In this document: positions 41,104 through 49,906 of the stretch, in pieces
How positions within the stretch are numbered: the stretch's first letter is position 1
Layout of the letters: every line of letters begins with the position of its first letter
NCBI RefSeq assembly: GCF_036346295.1
Contig: NZ_CP107819.1
Location: forward strand, 992,001-1,056,000
DNA: 64,000 nucleotides
Reading direction: 5' to 3'
Source: Streptomyces sp. NBC_00536
GTDB taxonomy: Bacteria > Actinomycetota > Actinomycetes > Streptomycetales > Streptomycetaceae
Position numbers and translations under genes: made by a program
The notes under the pieces: model-generated
What the model saw: only the letters and a program-made list of their open reading frames with translations
The model's database searches: none
Told to the model about the DNA's origin: nothing

Positions 41104-42240
41104 CTAGACCAAATCCCGCCCCAGGGCCCGTTCCCGCGCACCGGCGTGTTGGACGTACGCCGGGCTCTGGCGCCGGTCCTCGTAGGTGCGGTGGAAGACG
41201 GGGGTCGCGGAACCCGACATCGGGGGCACGATCCAGGACCAGTCCGCCCCCACGTCACGCCCCTTGCGCTCCTCCCGGTCGATGTGGGAGAGGAAGCGGC
41301 GGGACTCGGTGTGGTGGTCGGCGATGGTGACCCCGGCCCGGTCGAAGGAGTCGAGCACCGCCCGGTTCAGCTCGACCATCGCCCGGTCCTTCCACAGCGA
41401 GCGGTCGCTGGAGGTGTCCAGGCGCATCCTGCGGGCCACCTCGGGCAGCAGGTTGTAGCGGTCCTCGTCGCCGAGGTTGCGGGAGCCGATCTCGGTCCCC
41501 ATGTACCAGCCGTTGAAGGGGGCGGCCGGGTAGTGGATGCCGCCGATCTCCAGGCACATGTTGGAGATCGCCGGGACCGCGTGCCAGCGCAGCCCCCAGT
41601 CCGCCCAGTGGTCGCCCTCCGGGTGCTCGATCGGCACTTCCAGCACCGCGTCCGCGGGGAGTTCGAACCAGCGGGGCTTGTCGTCGCGGCCCTGCACGAC
41701 CAGGGGCAGCAGGTCGAACGCGGTGCCGCGGCCGCCGGTCCAGCCGAGCCGGCACAGGGTCCGGGTCAGCGAGGCGTTGCGCGGGTCGCCGACGGGTATC
41801 GAGTCCTCGTCGCCGTATCCGGCGTAACGGATCAGCTGCTCGCTCCAGATGAGCGGTCCGGGGCGGTCCGGGGCGTCCGGGGCGAAGACGGTGATCGTGG
41901 GCCGCACCCGGCCGCCGTTGGTGGCGTCCCGCAGGTGCTCGAAGCACTCCGCGGCGATCTCGTCGGCGCCGGCGAGGCCCCTGCGGTCGCGCACGCGCAG
42001 CGAGTTCCAGTACAGCCTGCCTATGCACCGGTTACTGTTGCGCCAGGCGACGCGGGCCCCGTGGACGACCTCGTCATGGGTGTGCCGGTAGGTTCCGGTC
42101 TCCGCCAGCTGGGTCCGTACGGCGTCGAGCCGGGCGGCCGGATCACCGGCCTCCGGATTCTCCCGGTGGAACAGCCGGATGAATTCCCGCGCCTCTTGCC
42201 ACACCTGATGGACCGTCGACGTCGGATGCAGAATTTCCAT
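41104..42240 (-). CDS. nos: Nitric oxide synthase oxygenase
   Basis: 378-aa bacterial NOS with oxygenase domain only. The haem thiolate is Cys72 in VAWRNSNRCIGRLYW; the arginine-binding Glu is in GWYMGTEIGSRNLGDEDRYN near residue 247; the pterin/haem-stacking end reads DWSWIVPPMSGSATPVFH near 332. It makes NO from L-arginine using a separate reductase for electrons. Length is typical. ATG 42240 follows GGGGGTAA. An NO-handling regulator is not adjacent, and no thaxtomin-type genes are present in the window. Possible partner genes are the ferredoxin reductase elsewhere in the window (speculative). Confidence 0.96.
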   Translation of the reverse strand: MEILHPTSTVHQVWQEAREFIRLFHRENPEAGDPAARLDAVRTQLAETGTYRHTHDEVVHGARVAWRNSNRCIGRLYWNSLRVRDRRGLAGADEIAAECFEHLRDATNGGRVRPTITVFAPDAPDRPGPLIWSEQLIRYAGYGDEDSIPVGDPRNASLTRTLCRLGWTGGRGTAFDLLPLVVQGRDDKPRWFELPADAVLEVPIEHPEGDHWADWGLRWHAVPAISNMCLEIGGIHYPAAPFNGWYMGTEIGSRNLGDEDRYNLLPEVARRMRLDTSSDRSLWKDRAMVELNRAVLDSFDRAGVTIADHHTESRRFLSHIDREERKGRDVGADWSWIVPPMSGSATPVFHRTYEDRRQSPAYVQHAGARERALGRDLV

Positions 42241-42570
42241 TTCGTGCGGTTACCCCCTGTCCGGACAGATCCACCCTGTACATGCCAGATGAATGTGCGA
42301 TGAGCGCTCACTCTTTGTACGGGCCGCAGGTCAGCGGCGTACGACAGGTGAGCCCGGAACACTCGTTCGAGTGAAACCTCCTCGAATGGCTGCGCAAGCA
42401 CGGGTGCCGACGTAGGATCCGCGGCAAAACCCCGGGTCAACCGGTGCTTTCCGGCCACGGTCCGTAGCGCCGCCCCCTTCGGGGATTCCGGTTTCGGCCA
42501 GGGCGGCGGCCGCGGCCCCCTCCAGGACCGCCGCGCCGCGCGCCGAGATCGTACGACCGGACGATGGCCT
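42241..42570. other. 330-base gap between nos and the FUSC gene, no gene seen
   Basis: This stretch holds the nos promoter region but no convincing ORF: the open frame from 42458 on the minus strand overlaps nos and lacks coding character. It contains a 10-bp palindrome and several GC-rich stem-loops near 42500-42540 that could end FUSC transcription. Confidence 0.5.
42301..42310. promoter_or_regulatory. Palindrome TGAGCGCTCA upstream of nos
   Basis: A perfect 10-bp dyad 61 bases upstream of the nos start codon; plausible operator, binder unknown. Confidence 0.35.
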
Positions 42571-44082
42571 TCAGCCGGCGCTGACCAGCGGGGAGGGGCG
42601 GTCCGAGCGCAGCGGGTGGGCCAGTTCGGCGAGCGCCCGCTCCAGCCCGTGCAGGTGGGCGAGCGCGGGCCCGGCGGGGGCCGGGGGGATGGCGGCCGCC
42701 GCGGGCTCCCGGTCGTGGCCGAGGCCGGTGATGGGTGCGGTGAGCGCTTCCACCGCGGCCTCCACCCGCCAGCAGGCGGCGGCGAGCCGGGCGTCGTGGG
42801 AGGCGGAGGGGTCGGCCGCGACGGCGGCGAGGCCGCGCACCTCGCGGGCGCAGTCGTCCAGCAGGGCGATGACCCGGCGGGCCCGGGCCCGCCGGTCGCG
42901 GAAGGGGCTCAGGGGATGCACGAGGGGCGCGAGCGCCATCCGTACCCGCGCCAGCAGCAGTTCCAGCTCCGCGGCGTGCGGGGCCGGGTCCGCGGTGGGC
43001 GACCCCGCGAGGCGGGCCGCGGCGGCCGCGGTGGCGGCGTGCACGCAGCGCAGGGCGCGCTGGATCCAGGCGTCGTTGGTGGCGTGGGTGGTGACGGGCA
43101 GGACGAGGACCACGGCGAGCGCGGCGCACACCGCCCCGACCCCGGTCTCCACCAGGCGCAGCACCAGCAGGGCCGGGCTCAGGACGCCGAGCAGGCCGTA
43201 GAGCAGCCCGGCCATGACGGTGACGGCGAGCATCATCCAGCTGTAGGACACGGGGGCCGTGTAGAAGATCCCGAAGACGCACACGGCGACCAGCGCGGCG
43301 GTGGGCGCGGGGGCGCCGTGCAGCGGGATCGCGATCAGCAGCCCGACGACGATGCCGATGACCGTACCGAGGACCCGGCGGAACCCGCGGACCAGCGTCT
43401 CGCCCCGGGAGGTGGTGTTGACGAAGATCCACCAGGTGGTGCCGACGGCCCAGTACCAGCGGTCCTCGGAGAAGAACTGGCCCAGGGACAGGGCGACCGC
43501 GCAGGCGGCCGTGGCCTGGAACGCCTGGCGCGTGGTGGTGCGGGCGAGGCCGCGCCCGGGCAGCCCGGGGGGCACGGCGGCGGGCGGGTAGCGGCGTTCG
43601 AGGGGCCACAGCACGAACCGCACGGTGCCCGCGGCGAGCAGGGCCAGCGCCACGGCGGCGTACAGCTCGGGCAGCTGGGCGGGGACGGCGTGCAGGAACT
43701 GGGTGATGAAGAAGCTCATGAAGGCGAAGATGCCGAGCGCGTGGCCGCGCGGACCCCAGCGGCGGGCGTAGACCCCGCCGAGGACGACGGCGAGGAAGGC
43801 CGCGTCGCGGGCGAGCGGGACCCCGTGCAGGGACGTGGCCAGGGCCAGCACCGGGAATCCGGCCACCGGCAGCAGGGCCGTGGTCACCCGCTGGGCGCGC
43901 ACGCTCGGGTCGGTGACGGTGAACAGGGCGAGCAGTGCGGTCAGGCCCCCGGTGATGGAGGCGGTGAGCGACAGGCCGCACAGTTCGGCGGCGGTGACGG
44001 CGAGGCCGATCCCGGTCACCGCGCGCAGTGAGTTGCGCAGTCTCAGACGCCCCGGATCCGGAGCCACGAACATCCTCTTCAC
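42571..44082 (-). CDS. FUSC family membrane protein (aromatic acid exporter-like)
   Basis: 503 aa. Two sets of about five helices each surround a soluble stretch: residues 17-150 (AVTGIGLAVTAAELCGLSLT) and about 185-310 (LGTVIGIVVGLLIAIPLHGA), with a C-terminal cytoplasmic helical tail of 170 residues rich in Arg and Glu. This is the fold of FUSC/ArAE exporters of small organic acids. GTG 44082 with a GGGGGCGG site; an ATG three codons on is an alternative. The 260-base upstream region holds an AsnC-like dyad (44282-44297). Confidence 0.85.
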   Translation of the reverse strand: MKRMFVAPDPGRLRLRNSLRAVTGIGLAVTAAELCGLSLTASITGGLTALLALFTVTDPSVRAQRVTTALLPVAGFPVLALATSLHGVPLARDAAFLAVVLGGVYARRWGPRGHALGIFAFMSFFITQFLHAVPAQLPELYAAVALALLAAGTVRFVLWPLERRYPPAAVPPGLPGRGLARTTTRQAFQATAACAVALSLGQFFSEDRWYWAVGTTWWIFVNTTSRGETLVRGFRRVLGTVIGIVVGLLIAIPLHGAPAPTAALVAVCVFGIFYTAPVSYSWMMLAVTVMAGLLYGLLGVLSPALLVLRLVETGVGAVCAALAVVLVLPVTTHATNDAWIQRALRCVHAATAAAAARLAGSPTADPAPHAAELELLLARVRMALAPLVHPLSPFRDRRARARRVIALLDDCAREVRGLAAVAADPSASHDARLAAACWRVEAAVEALTAPITGLGHDREPAAAAIPPAPAGPALAHLHGLERALAELAHPLRSDRPSPLVSAG

Positions 44083-44281
44083 GGCGGTGTGCCGCCCCCC
44101 TTGCGATGGTGCGCTCGCCGGTCCCGCGACGGCCCGGGGTGGTGGGCGTGGGCGGACACGGCGAAGGCACCGTGGTCCGGAGCGGCCTCGTCGCCGTCCG
44201 GCGCAGCACGGCGCCGTAAGTACATGGATACGGCACAGATAACCACCCTGAGGCCCACTGGCTCAACTCAGGGTCCGTCGA

Positions 44282-44297
44282 CTGGGCCATTGGCACA
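44282..44297. promoter_or_regulatory. Dyad TGGGCCATTGGCACAG, also found before the AsnC gene
   Basis: 15 of 16 bases match the sequence at 58843-58858. It is a TGGNCCA-T-TGGNNCA type dyad, 200 bases upstream of the FUSC start codon. Confidence 0.35.
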
Positions 44298-44345
44298 GCC
44301 GGGAGGCGCTCCGGGTGGCCAGGGGCGGGCCGACGGTCCAGCTTC

Positions 44346-45290
44346 TCAGCCGGTCCGTACGAGGGCGTCCGCGCGGGCCTCGGCAGCGGCGCCCGGCAGC
44401 CAGTCCTCGACCCGGCCGAAGCCGAAGCCGAGGCGGGCGGCCCGCCCGTTGTCCATGGCGTAGGAGCGGTCGAAGGAGAACGGGGAGGCGGCGCCGCCGC
44501 CGGGCACCGTGCGGTAGCGGGGGCGCCGGCCGGTCCCGGCCGCGATCAGGTCGCAGAGCTCGGTCACGGTGAGCGCTCCGTGGGAGGCCGCGTTGACGGG
44601 TCCGGTGAAGGTCCCGGACCCCGTCCAGTGCAGGAAGCGGGCGATCTCCTCGTGGTGGACGAAGGAGGTCGGGCGGGGGTCGGCGTGGATGTCGACGGGC
44701 CGGCCCGCGGCGATCCGCTCGACGTAGTGGGCGAGCCGTCCGGTGAAGTCCGCGGACCCCCCGCCGAGCACGTGGGCCGTCCGGACGGTCACGGTGTCGA
44801 AGGCCGGGTCGGTGAGGAGGACGGCCTCGGCCCGGCGCTTGCCCTCGGCGTAGGCGGTCGCGGGATCCGGCGCGTCCCCGGCGCGGGACGGCTCCCGCGC
44901 CGGGGGCAGGGCGGCGAGGTCGAGGCGGTCCTCGGCGAGCAGGGGCCCCTCGGGGCCGGTGGGCAGGGCGGCGAAGGTGGCCGGGTCGTACACCTCCATC
45001 GTCGAGGTCATCACGTACCGCCCGGTGCGGCCCTCGAAGACGCGGCGGGCGGTCGCGGCCTGCTCCGGGGTGTAGGCGACCTGGTCGAAGACCACGTCGA
45101 AGGTGCGCGCGCCGAGGGCCTCGCGCAGTTGCCGCTCGTCGTCCCGGTCGGCGACGAGACGGGTGGTTCCGGGCAGTCGCGGGGTGGAGCCGCGGTTGAT
45201 GACGGTGACCTTGTTCCCGGCCTCCCGCTCCAGCTCGACCAGGTGCTTGCCGAAGTACCGGCTTCCGCCGATGACGCATATGTTTCGCAT
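44346..45290 (-). CDS. NAD-dependent epimerase/dehydratase family protein
   Basis: 314-aa extended SDR. The cofactor loop is CVIGGSRYFGKHLVELERE, the GGSxYxG variant, and VMTSTMEVYDP supplies the Ser, with YAEGKRRAEAVLL holding the YxxxK pair (Tyr in TAYAEGK). The end domain contains FVHHEEIARFLHWTGSG. The substrate is unknown, perhaps a nucleotide sugar or aryl dihydroflavonol-like compound. Divergent from the LysR gene 71 bases away, so it is its probable target. Confidence 0.87.
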   Translation of the reverse strand: MRNICVIGGSRYFGKHLVELEREAGNKVTVINRGSTPRLPGTTRLVADRDDERQLREALGARTFDVVFDQVAYTPEQAATARRVFEGRTGRYVMTSTMEVYDPATFAALPTGPEGPLLAEDRLDLAALPPAREPSRAGDAPDPATAYAEGKRRAEAVLLTDPAFDTVTVRTAHVLGGGSADFTGRLAHYVERIAAGRPVDIHADPRPTSFVHHEEIARFLHWTGSGTFTGPVNAASHGALTVTELCDLIAAGTGRRPRYRTVPGGGAASPFSFDRSYAMDNGRAARLGFGFGRVEDWLPGAAAEARADALVRTG

Positions 45291-45361
45291 GCCGCCGACT
45301 CTGCCGCCGTCCGGTCCCCAGCGGAACCGGCCACTTGCTGAACCCGTCGTAAGGAAAACTG

Positions 45362-46354
45362 ATGATCGATGTGCAGCGGCTGCGCGTGCTGCGGGCCGTC
45401 GCCGAGCACGGCAGCTTCAACAAGGCGGCCGGAGCGCTGCTGCTGACCCCGTCGGCGGTCTCACAGCACATCGCGGCGCTGGAGCGGACCCTCGGTCACC
45501 CGGTGGCGGTGCGCAGCACCCGCGGGGTCACGCTCACCGAGCCCGGGCGGCTGCTGGTCGAGACGGCGGAGACGATCTCCGACGAGCTCGAACAGGTCCG
45601 GCGGCGGATCGACCGGCTCGGCTCGCCCCGCCCCCGGCTGACCCTCGCCACCTTCACCAGCGGCGGCCGTCACCTGCTGCCCGCGGCGCTGACGCGGTTC
45701 GTGGCCGCGTGGCCCGAGGTCGAGCTGACCGTGCTGGAGGCCGAGCCGGAGGAGGCGGTGGCGATGGTCCGCCGGGGCGCGGCCGATCTGGCGCTGGCCT
45801 ACCGCTTCGACGCTCCGGCGGTCGCGGGCTCCGGGGCGCGTCCGGCACTCGACTGGACGCCGCTGATGGACGACCCGCTGTCGGTGGTGCTGCCGCGCGG
45901 TCACCGGTTCGCGGACCGTGCCTCGCTCGGGCTCCGCGAGCTGGCCGCCGAGCGCTGGGTGCTGGGCTGCATGAAGACGGAGGCGTACCTGCGGCGGTAC
46001 GCGGCCCAGGCCGGTTTCGAACTGCGGGTCGCCGCCTCCTCGACCGACTACTTCTTCGCGCAGTCGCTGGTCGCGGCGGGTGTGGGCGTCTCGCTCGTGC
46101 CCCGGATCTCGCTGGCGCCGGGGCCGGGCGCGGTGGCCGTGGAGGTGGAACCGCCGCGGCCCGCCCGGTACATCGGGGTGATCGCGGTGCGCCGGCGCGC
46201 GCCGCAGCCGTACGTCGAGGCGCTGACCGGGGAGCTGGTCGCCGAGGCGGGTGCGCAGGCGGACGCGGGCGAGGGCGGGAGGCCGGACGCGGCGGCGGCC
46301 GGGGCGGTGGATCCCGCCCCGGCCGCCGCGCACACGGTGTCCGTCAGGGAGTGA
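45362..46354 (+). CDS. LysR family transcriptional regulator
   Basis: 330 aa. HTH: MIDVQRLRVLRAVAEHGSFN then KAAGALLLTPSAVSQHIAAL. The effector domain follows, PRLTLATFTSGGRHLLPAAL, with a GMK-like turn ERWVLGCMKTEAYLRRYAAQ. The C-terminal 30 residues are Ala/Gly/Pro-rich and overlap the GH31 stop by 11 bases. Divergent from the epimerase-family gene, the usual LysR layout, so it probably activates that gene. Confidence 0.93.
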   Translation: MIDVQRLRVLRAVAEHGSFNKAAGALLLTPSAVSQHIAALERTLGHPVAVRSTRGVTLTEPGRLLVETAETISDELEQVRRRIDRLGSPRPRLTLATFTSGGRHLLPAALTRFVAAWPEVELTVLEAEPEEAVAMVRRGAADLALAYRFDAPAVAGSGARPALDWTPLMDDPLSVVLPRGHRFADRASLGLRELAAERWVLGCMKTEAYLRRYAAQAGFELRVAASSTDYFFAQSLVAAGVGVSLVPRISLAPGPGAVAVEVEPPRPARYIGVIAVRRRAPQPYVEALTGELVAEAGAQADAGEGGRPDAAAAGAVDPAPAAAHTVSVRE

Positions 46355-49300
46355 AGGTCCAGCGTTGCGCGGCGGAGCCGGTGCACACGGCCCGGCCCAG
46401 CGTGGTGCCGTTGGCGGTGCCCGAGCCCGTCGGGACCAGGCACTGGCCGCCGCTGCGCAGGCTGCCGTCCGCTCCCTGCTGCCAGTTCTGGGCGGCCGGG
46501 ACCGGCGCGGTGGCGCAGGCCCGTACCGTCACGGCGCCGGTGGCCCCGGCCGTGGCGTCGAGGCAGACCCCGCCGAGACCGGTGATCCGGCCGTCGCTCT
46601 GGAGGGTCCAGCGCTGGTTGGGCCCGCCGTGGCAGGTGTACAGGGTGGGTTCGGTGCCCGGGGCGGTGGCGCTGTGCGGCAGGTCCGCGCAGGTTCCCGA
46701 GGCGCCGTTGACGAGGGTGGCGTCGGTGGGCAGCGGTGCGGGCCGCCCGGTCAGGGTGATTTCGGCCGCGCTGGTCCAGGGCCCCCGGCCGCCCGCCTCG
46801 GTGAGCGCCCTCAGCCGCAGGTAGCGCCCGGTCTTCGCGGCCAGCGGTACGGTCTTGGCCGCCGCGGTGTCGGGGAGGGTGCCGGTGGCCACCGGGGAGC
46901 CCCAGTCGGTGCTGCTGTCGGAGACGTACACCTCGTAGCCGCCGATCCGGCCGTTGCTGCCGCCGTCCTGGCGGGGCAGGTAGCCGAGACCGTCCACCGC
47001 GTACCGGGCGCCGAGGTCGATGCTGATCTCGTGCGGCAGGGCCGCCGGGGTGCCGGAGGACCAGGCGGTGTGCCAGAGGGTGGCCGGGTTGCCGTCGAAG
47101 GCGTTGGTGGCGGCGCCGTTCTCGGCGCTCGTCTCCTGGCTGTCCGCGGAGACCAGGGACCAGCCGGTCTGCGGGATCGGGGCGCCGGAGGACGGGATCG
47201 GCTGGGCCGCGGGGATCGTCGTACCGGTGGCGGAGACGGTGAACGCGCCGGACTTCGCACTGGTCTTGACCCACAGCACGCCCGCGCGGTCGGCCGGGTC
47301 GAAGAACCAGCCGGTGGCGGCCGTGTCGTAGGCGCTCTTGGAACCGAGCCGGGTGAGGGCGGCGCCGTCCACCGTGACGGCGGCGGGGGCCGAGGCGACG
47401 TGGAGGGTGAACTCGTAGCCGCGGGAGGCGGGTTTGCCGGTGTAGTCGCCCGTGGAGGCCCCGACGGAGACGGTGACCTTGCCCGAACCGGTGGTGGGGG
47501 CGCTGACATTGACCTGCTGGTGGGCGGAGGCGCCGTTCTGGTAGGCGCGGGTGAGGCCGTCGTCCTCGTAGAGGGAGAAGGCGGAGTCGCCGCGCGGGGT
47601 GATGTCGTAGGTAAGGGTGGAGAGCGGCTTCTCGCCCGCGTAGTTCATCTGGGGCCACATGGGCACGATGGCGCCGCCCTTGACGAACAGGGGCAGGGTG
47701 TCGAGGGGGGCGGCGTAGTTGTTCAGCCAGCCCGGCCCGGCGTAGGTCTTTCCGGTCCAGTAGTCGGTCCAGGTGCCGGCGGGGAGGTATATCCCGTCAC
47801 GGACGGCGGTGTCGGAGACGACCGGGGCGACGAGGAAGGAGTCCCCGGCCATGAACTGGCCGCTGGTGAGGTTGCCGCGCGCCACCGGGTCGTCCGGGTA
47901 GTCCAGGACCATGGCGCGGGTGCTGGGCACGCCGGTGTCGTGGGCGATGGAGCTCATCGTGTAGAGGTACGGCATCAGCCGCATCTTGAGCTGGAGGTAC
48001 TTGCGGTTGATGGACAGGTAGGGCTCGGCGAACCGCCAGGGCTGCTTGTCCTGGTAGCCCGCGGCCGGGTTGGTCGCGCCCCAGCCGGACATGGTCATGA
48101 AGGCCGGGGTGAAGGCCTTCCACTGGAGGTCGCGGACGTAGGTCTTGGGGCTGCCGCCGAAGATGCCGTCGATGTCGCCCGAGGCGTAGTTCAGGCCGGA
48201 GAGGCCCGCGCCCGCGATGGCGGGGACGTGCCAGCGCATGTCGTCCCAGGTGCCGTTGGTGTCGCCGGTCCAGACGACGGCGTTGCGCTGGGTGCCCGCC
48301 CAGCCGTCGACGGTCCACACGTAGCGGCGGGCGTCGGAGTTCTTCTCGATGCCGTCCACGGCCTGCTGGACGCCGGAGAAGGCCGTTTTGTAGCCGCCGC
48401 CGATCCAGGCGACGTCCGTCTTGACCCCGCGGGTTCCGGCCACGGACACCTCGTCGGTGATGGAGCCGAGTCCGGTGGAGGTCCACAGGCCGGTCTGGAA
48501 GCCCTTGGCCTTCAGCGCGTCGACGGTGGACTTCAGCGGCGCGGTGTAGCCGCAGCCGTAGCCGTCGTTGGGCAGGAACCAGCCGGAGGGCATGTCGGCG
48601 GCGCGGGCGTCGGTCGCGTAGCCGACGACGTCCGGGGTGGTCTGGTGGCGCAGCCGGTTGTGGTCGCCCTGGTATGCGGGGTTGGAGGCGTTGAAACAGT
48701 CGGCGTTGCCGAGTTCGAAGCCCCACATCGGTGCCATGAACGGTTTGCCGCTGACATCGGTGTAGGCGTCGAGCACGGACTTGAGGGAGTCACCGGTGAA
48801 GTACCAGGCGTCGAAGCGGTTCTCGTTGTGGGTCAGGGTGCTGGGGGCGTTGAAGGAGTACGAGCCCGGGGCCCAGGTGTTGCGCATGACGCCGTAGTTG
48901 TTGGTCGACATGTAGAAGGGCGCGGGGCTGGCGTTGTTGTTCTCCCGCCACTTGTTGTCGACCGCGACGGGTACGGTCTTGCCGCGCAGCGCCCACTCCC
49001 CCAGCCGCAGGCCGGTTCCGTAGAACTGTTCGTCGGCGCCGCGGGCCAGGTACTGGGTGGTCTGGCTGCCGGTCCAGCTGGTCGGCTGGGTCTCCTGCCA
49101 GACGAGGGTGGAGTCGTCGGCGCGGTAGACGGAGAACTGCAACGGCGCCTTGTTGACCCGGATCGACACGGAGCCGGTGGTGATCTTGTAGTAGCTGCCC
49201 GCGTCGGTGTATCCGGTGCTCACCGGGCCGAAGTCGGTGGTGGGGGCCAGGTCGGAGCCCGCCGGGTCATTGGTGAAGGCCCCGTCCGGGGAGAGCCAGA

Positions 49301-49610
49301 GCCGGAAGACGTCGGCCCGCGCGACCACCACGCGGACCTTGGCGCCGCTGGTCGAGGTCACGGTGAAGGTGTTCCCGGACTGGCTCAGCCCGGTGGCGTT
49401 GCCCGCCGTGGAAGCCGCCGCGGCGGCGGGCACGGCGGCGGACGCGGCCTCGGCCAGGGAGGCCGCCGGTCCGGCGGCGGCCAGGCCCGCCACGGCGAGG
49501 GCGCCGGCCAGCAGCGCGGCGAGCGGGGTGCGGCGGCCGGGGCGCCGGGGGCGCGGGGAGCGCCGGAAGAGGGGTGGGAGCGGTGGCAGGAGGTGGGGGG
49601 TGAGTCTCAT
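46344..49610 (-). CDS. Secreted GH31 glycoside hydrolase with F5/8 type C and ricin-type lectin domains
   Basis: 1088 aa. A signal peptide (RR-rich start, cleaved near residue 55) exports it. Residues about 75-285 are the N-terminal GH31 beta-domain; the TIM barrel runs to about 600 with a nucleophile-like Asp in KTDVAWIGGGYKT near 400 and acid/base Asp in VVWTGDTNGTWDD near 449. Next come beta-sandwich C-domains (to about 790), an F5/8 type C (discoidin) domain to about 955 and a ricin-B-type CBM13 repeat with NQRWTLQ, QNWQQG and AQRWTFTP. It most likely splits alpha-glucosidic or related polysaccharide bonds outside the cell. ATG 49610 has GAGGAG before it. The stop overlaps the LysR gene. 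Confidence 0.9.
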   Translation of the reverse strand: MRLTPHLLPPLPPLFRRSPRPRRPGRRTPLAALLAGALAVAGLAAAGPAASLAEAASAAVPAAAAASTAGNATGLSQSGNTFTVTSTSGAKVRVVVARADVFRLWLSPDGAFTNDPAGSDLAPTTDFGPVSTGYTDAGSYYKITTGSVSIRVNKAPLQFSVYRADDSTLVWQETQPTSWTGSQTTQYLARGADEQFYGTGLRLGEWALRGKTVPVAVDNKWRENNNASPAPFYMSTNNYGVMRNTWAPGSYSFNAPSTLTHNENRFDAWYFTGDSLKSVLDAYTDVSGKPFMAPMWGFELGNADCFNASNPAYQGDHNRLRHQTTPDVVGYATDARAADMPSGWFLPNDGYGCGYTAPLKSTVDALKAKGFQTGLWTSTGLGSITDEVSVAGTRGVKTDVAWIGGGYKTAFSGVQQAVDGIEKNSDARRYVWTVDGWAGTQRNAVVWTGDTNGTWDDMRWHVPAIAGAGLSGLNYASGDIDGIFGGSPKTYVRDLQWKAFTPAFMTMSGWGATNPAAGYQDKQPWRFAEPYLSINRKYLQLKMRLMPYLYTMSSIAHDTGVPSTRAMVLDYPDDPVARGNLTSGQFMAGDSFLVAPVVSDTAVRDGIYLPAGTWTDYWTGKTYAGPGWLNNYAAPLDTLPLFVKGGAIVPMWPQMNYAGEKPLSTLTYDITPRGDSAFSLYEDDGLTRAYQNGASAHQQVNVSAPTTGSGKVTVSVGASTGDYTGKPASRGYEFTLHVASAPAAVTVDGAALTRLGSKSAYDTAATGWFFDPADRAGVLWVKTSAKSGAFTVSATGTTIPAAQPIPSSGAPIPQTGWSLVSADSQETSAENGAATNAFDGNPATLWHTAWSSGTPAALPHEISIDLGARYAVDGLGYLPRQDGGSNGRIGGYEVYVSDSSTDWGSPVATGTLPDTAAAKTVPLAAKTGRYLRLRALTEAGGRGPWTSAAEITLTGRPAPLPTDATLVNGASGTCADLPHSATAPGTEPTLYTCHGGPNQRWTLQSDGRITGLGGVCLDATAGATGAVTVRACATAPVPAAQNWQQGADGSLRSGGQCLVPTGSGTANGTTLGRAVCTGSAAQRWTFTP

Positions 49611-49702
49611 GGGGCAGCTCCTCTGCGGTCCGGGACACGGACACAGCTCTTTGGCATGCACCCGGCAACATAGCGCGCTCACAGGGTTCACGTGAAGGAA
49701 GC

Positions 49703-49744
49703 TGCTCGAAGTGACGTGTTATCGCGCAGCTTCGAGCACGTCAC
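49703..49744. promoter_or_regulatory. Interleaved inverted repeats upstream of GH31 and the esterase
   Basis: TGCTCGAAG (49703-49711) pairs with CTTCGAGCA (49730-49738), and GTGACGTG (49711-49718) pairs with CACGTCAC (49737-49744). The arms are interleaved. It lies in the 296-base region between divergent genes and may be two overlapping operator dyads. Confidence 0.45.
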
Positions 49745-49906
49745 CCCTGGCCGGAATCTGACTCACCGTTCGCCCTGTACATACCTCTTGGTGGCGAACC
49801 ACGGCATTCGGCCGTCACTCTCCTACCGTGACGACCCTGAGGACCGTGACGGCCTGACCGGTCGGCTCGGAACAGCGGGTATGGCGGGTATCGGGAGTGG
49901 CACAGG

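Noticed and set aside
42021..42458. Minus strand ORF upstream of nos
   Set aside because: Overlaps nos in another frame, lacks a ribosome site and codon bias; treated as non-coding leader region.
46251..49673. 1140-codon + strand ORF opposite the GH31 gene
   Set aside because: Gly/Val/Arg-rich translation without motifs, antisense to a clearly recognised enzyme.
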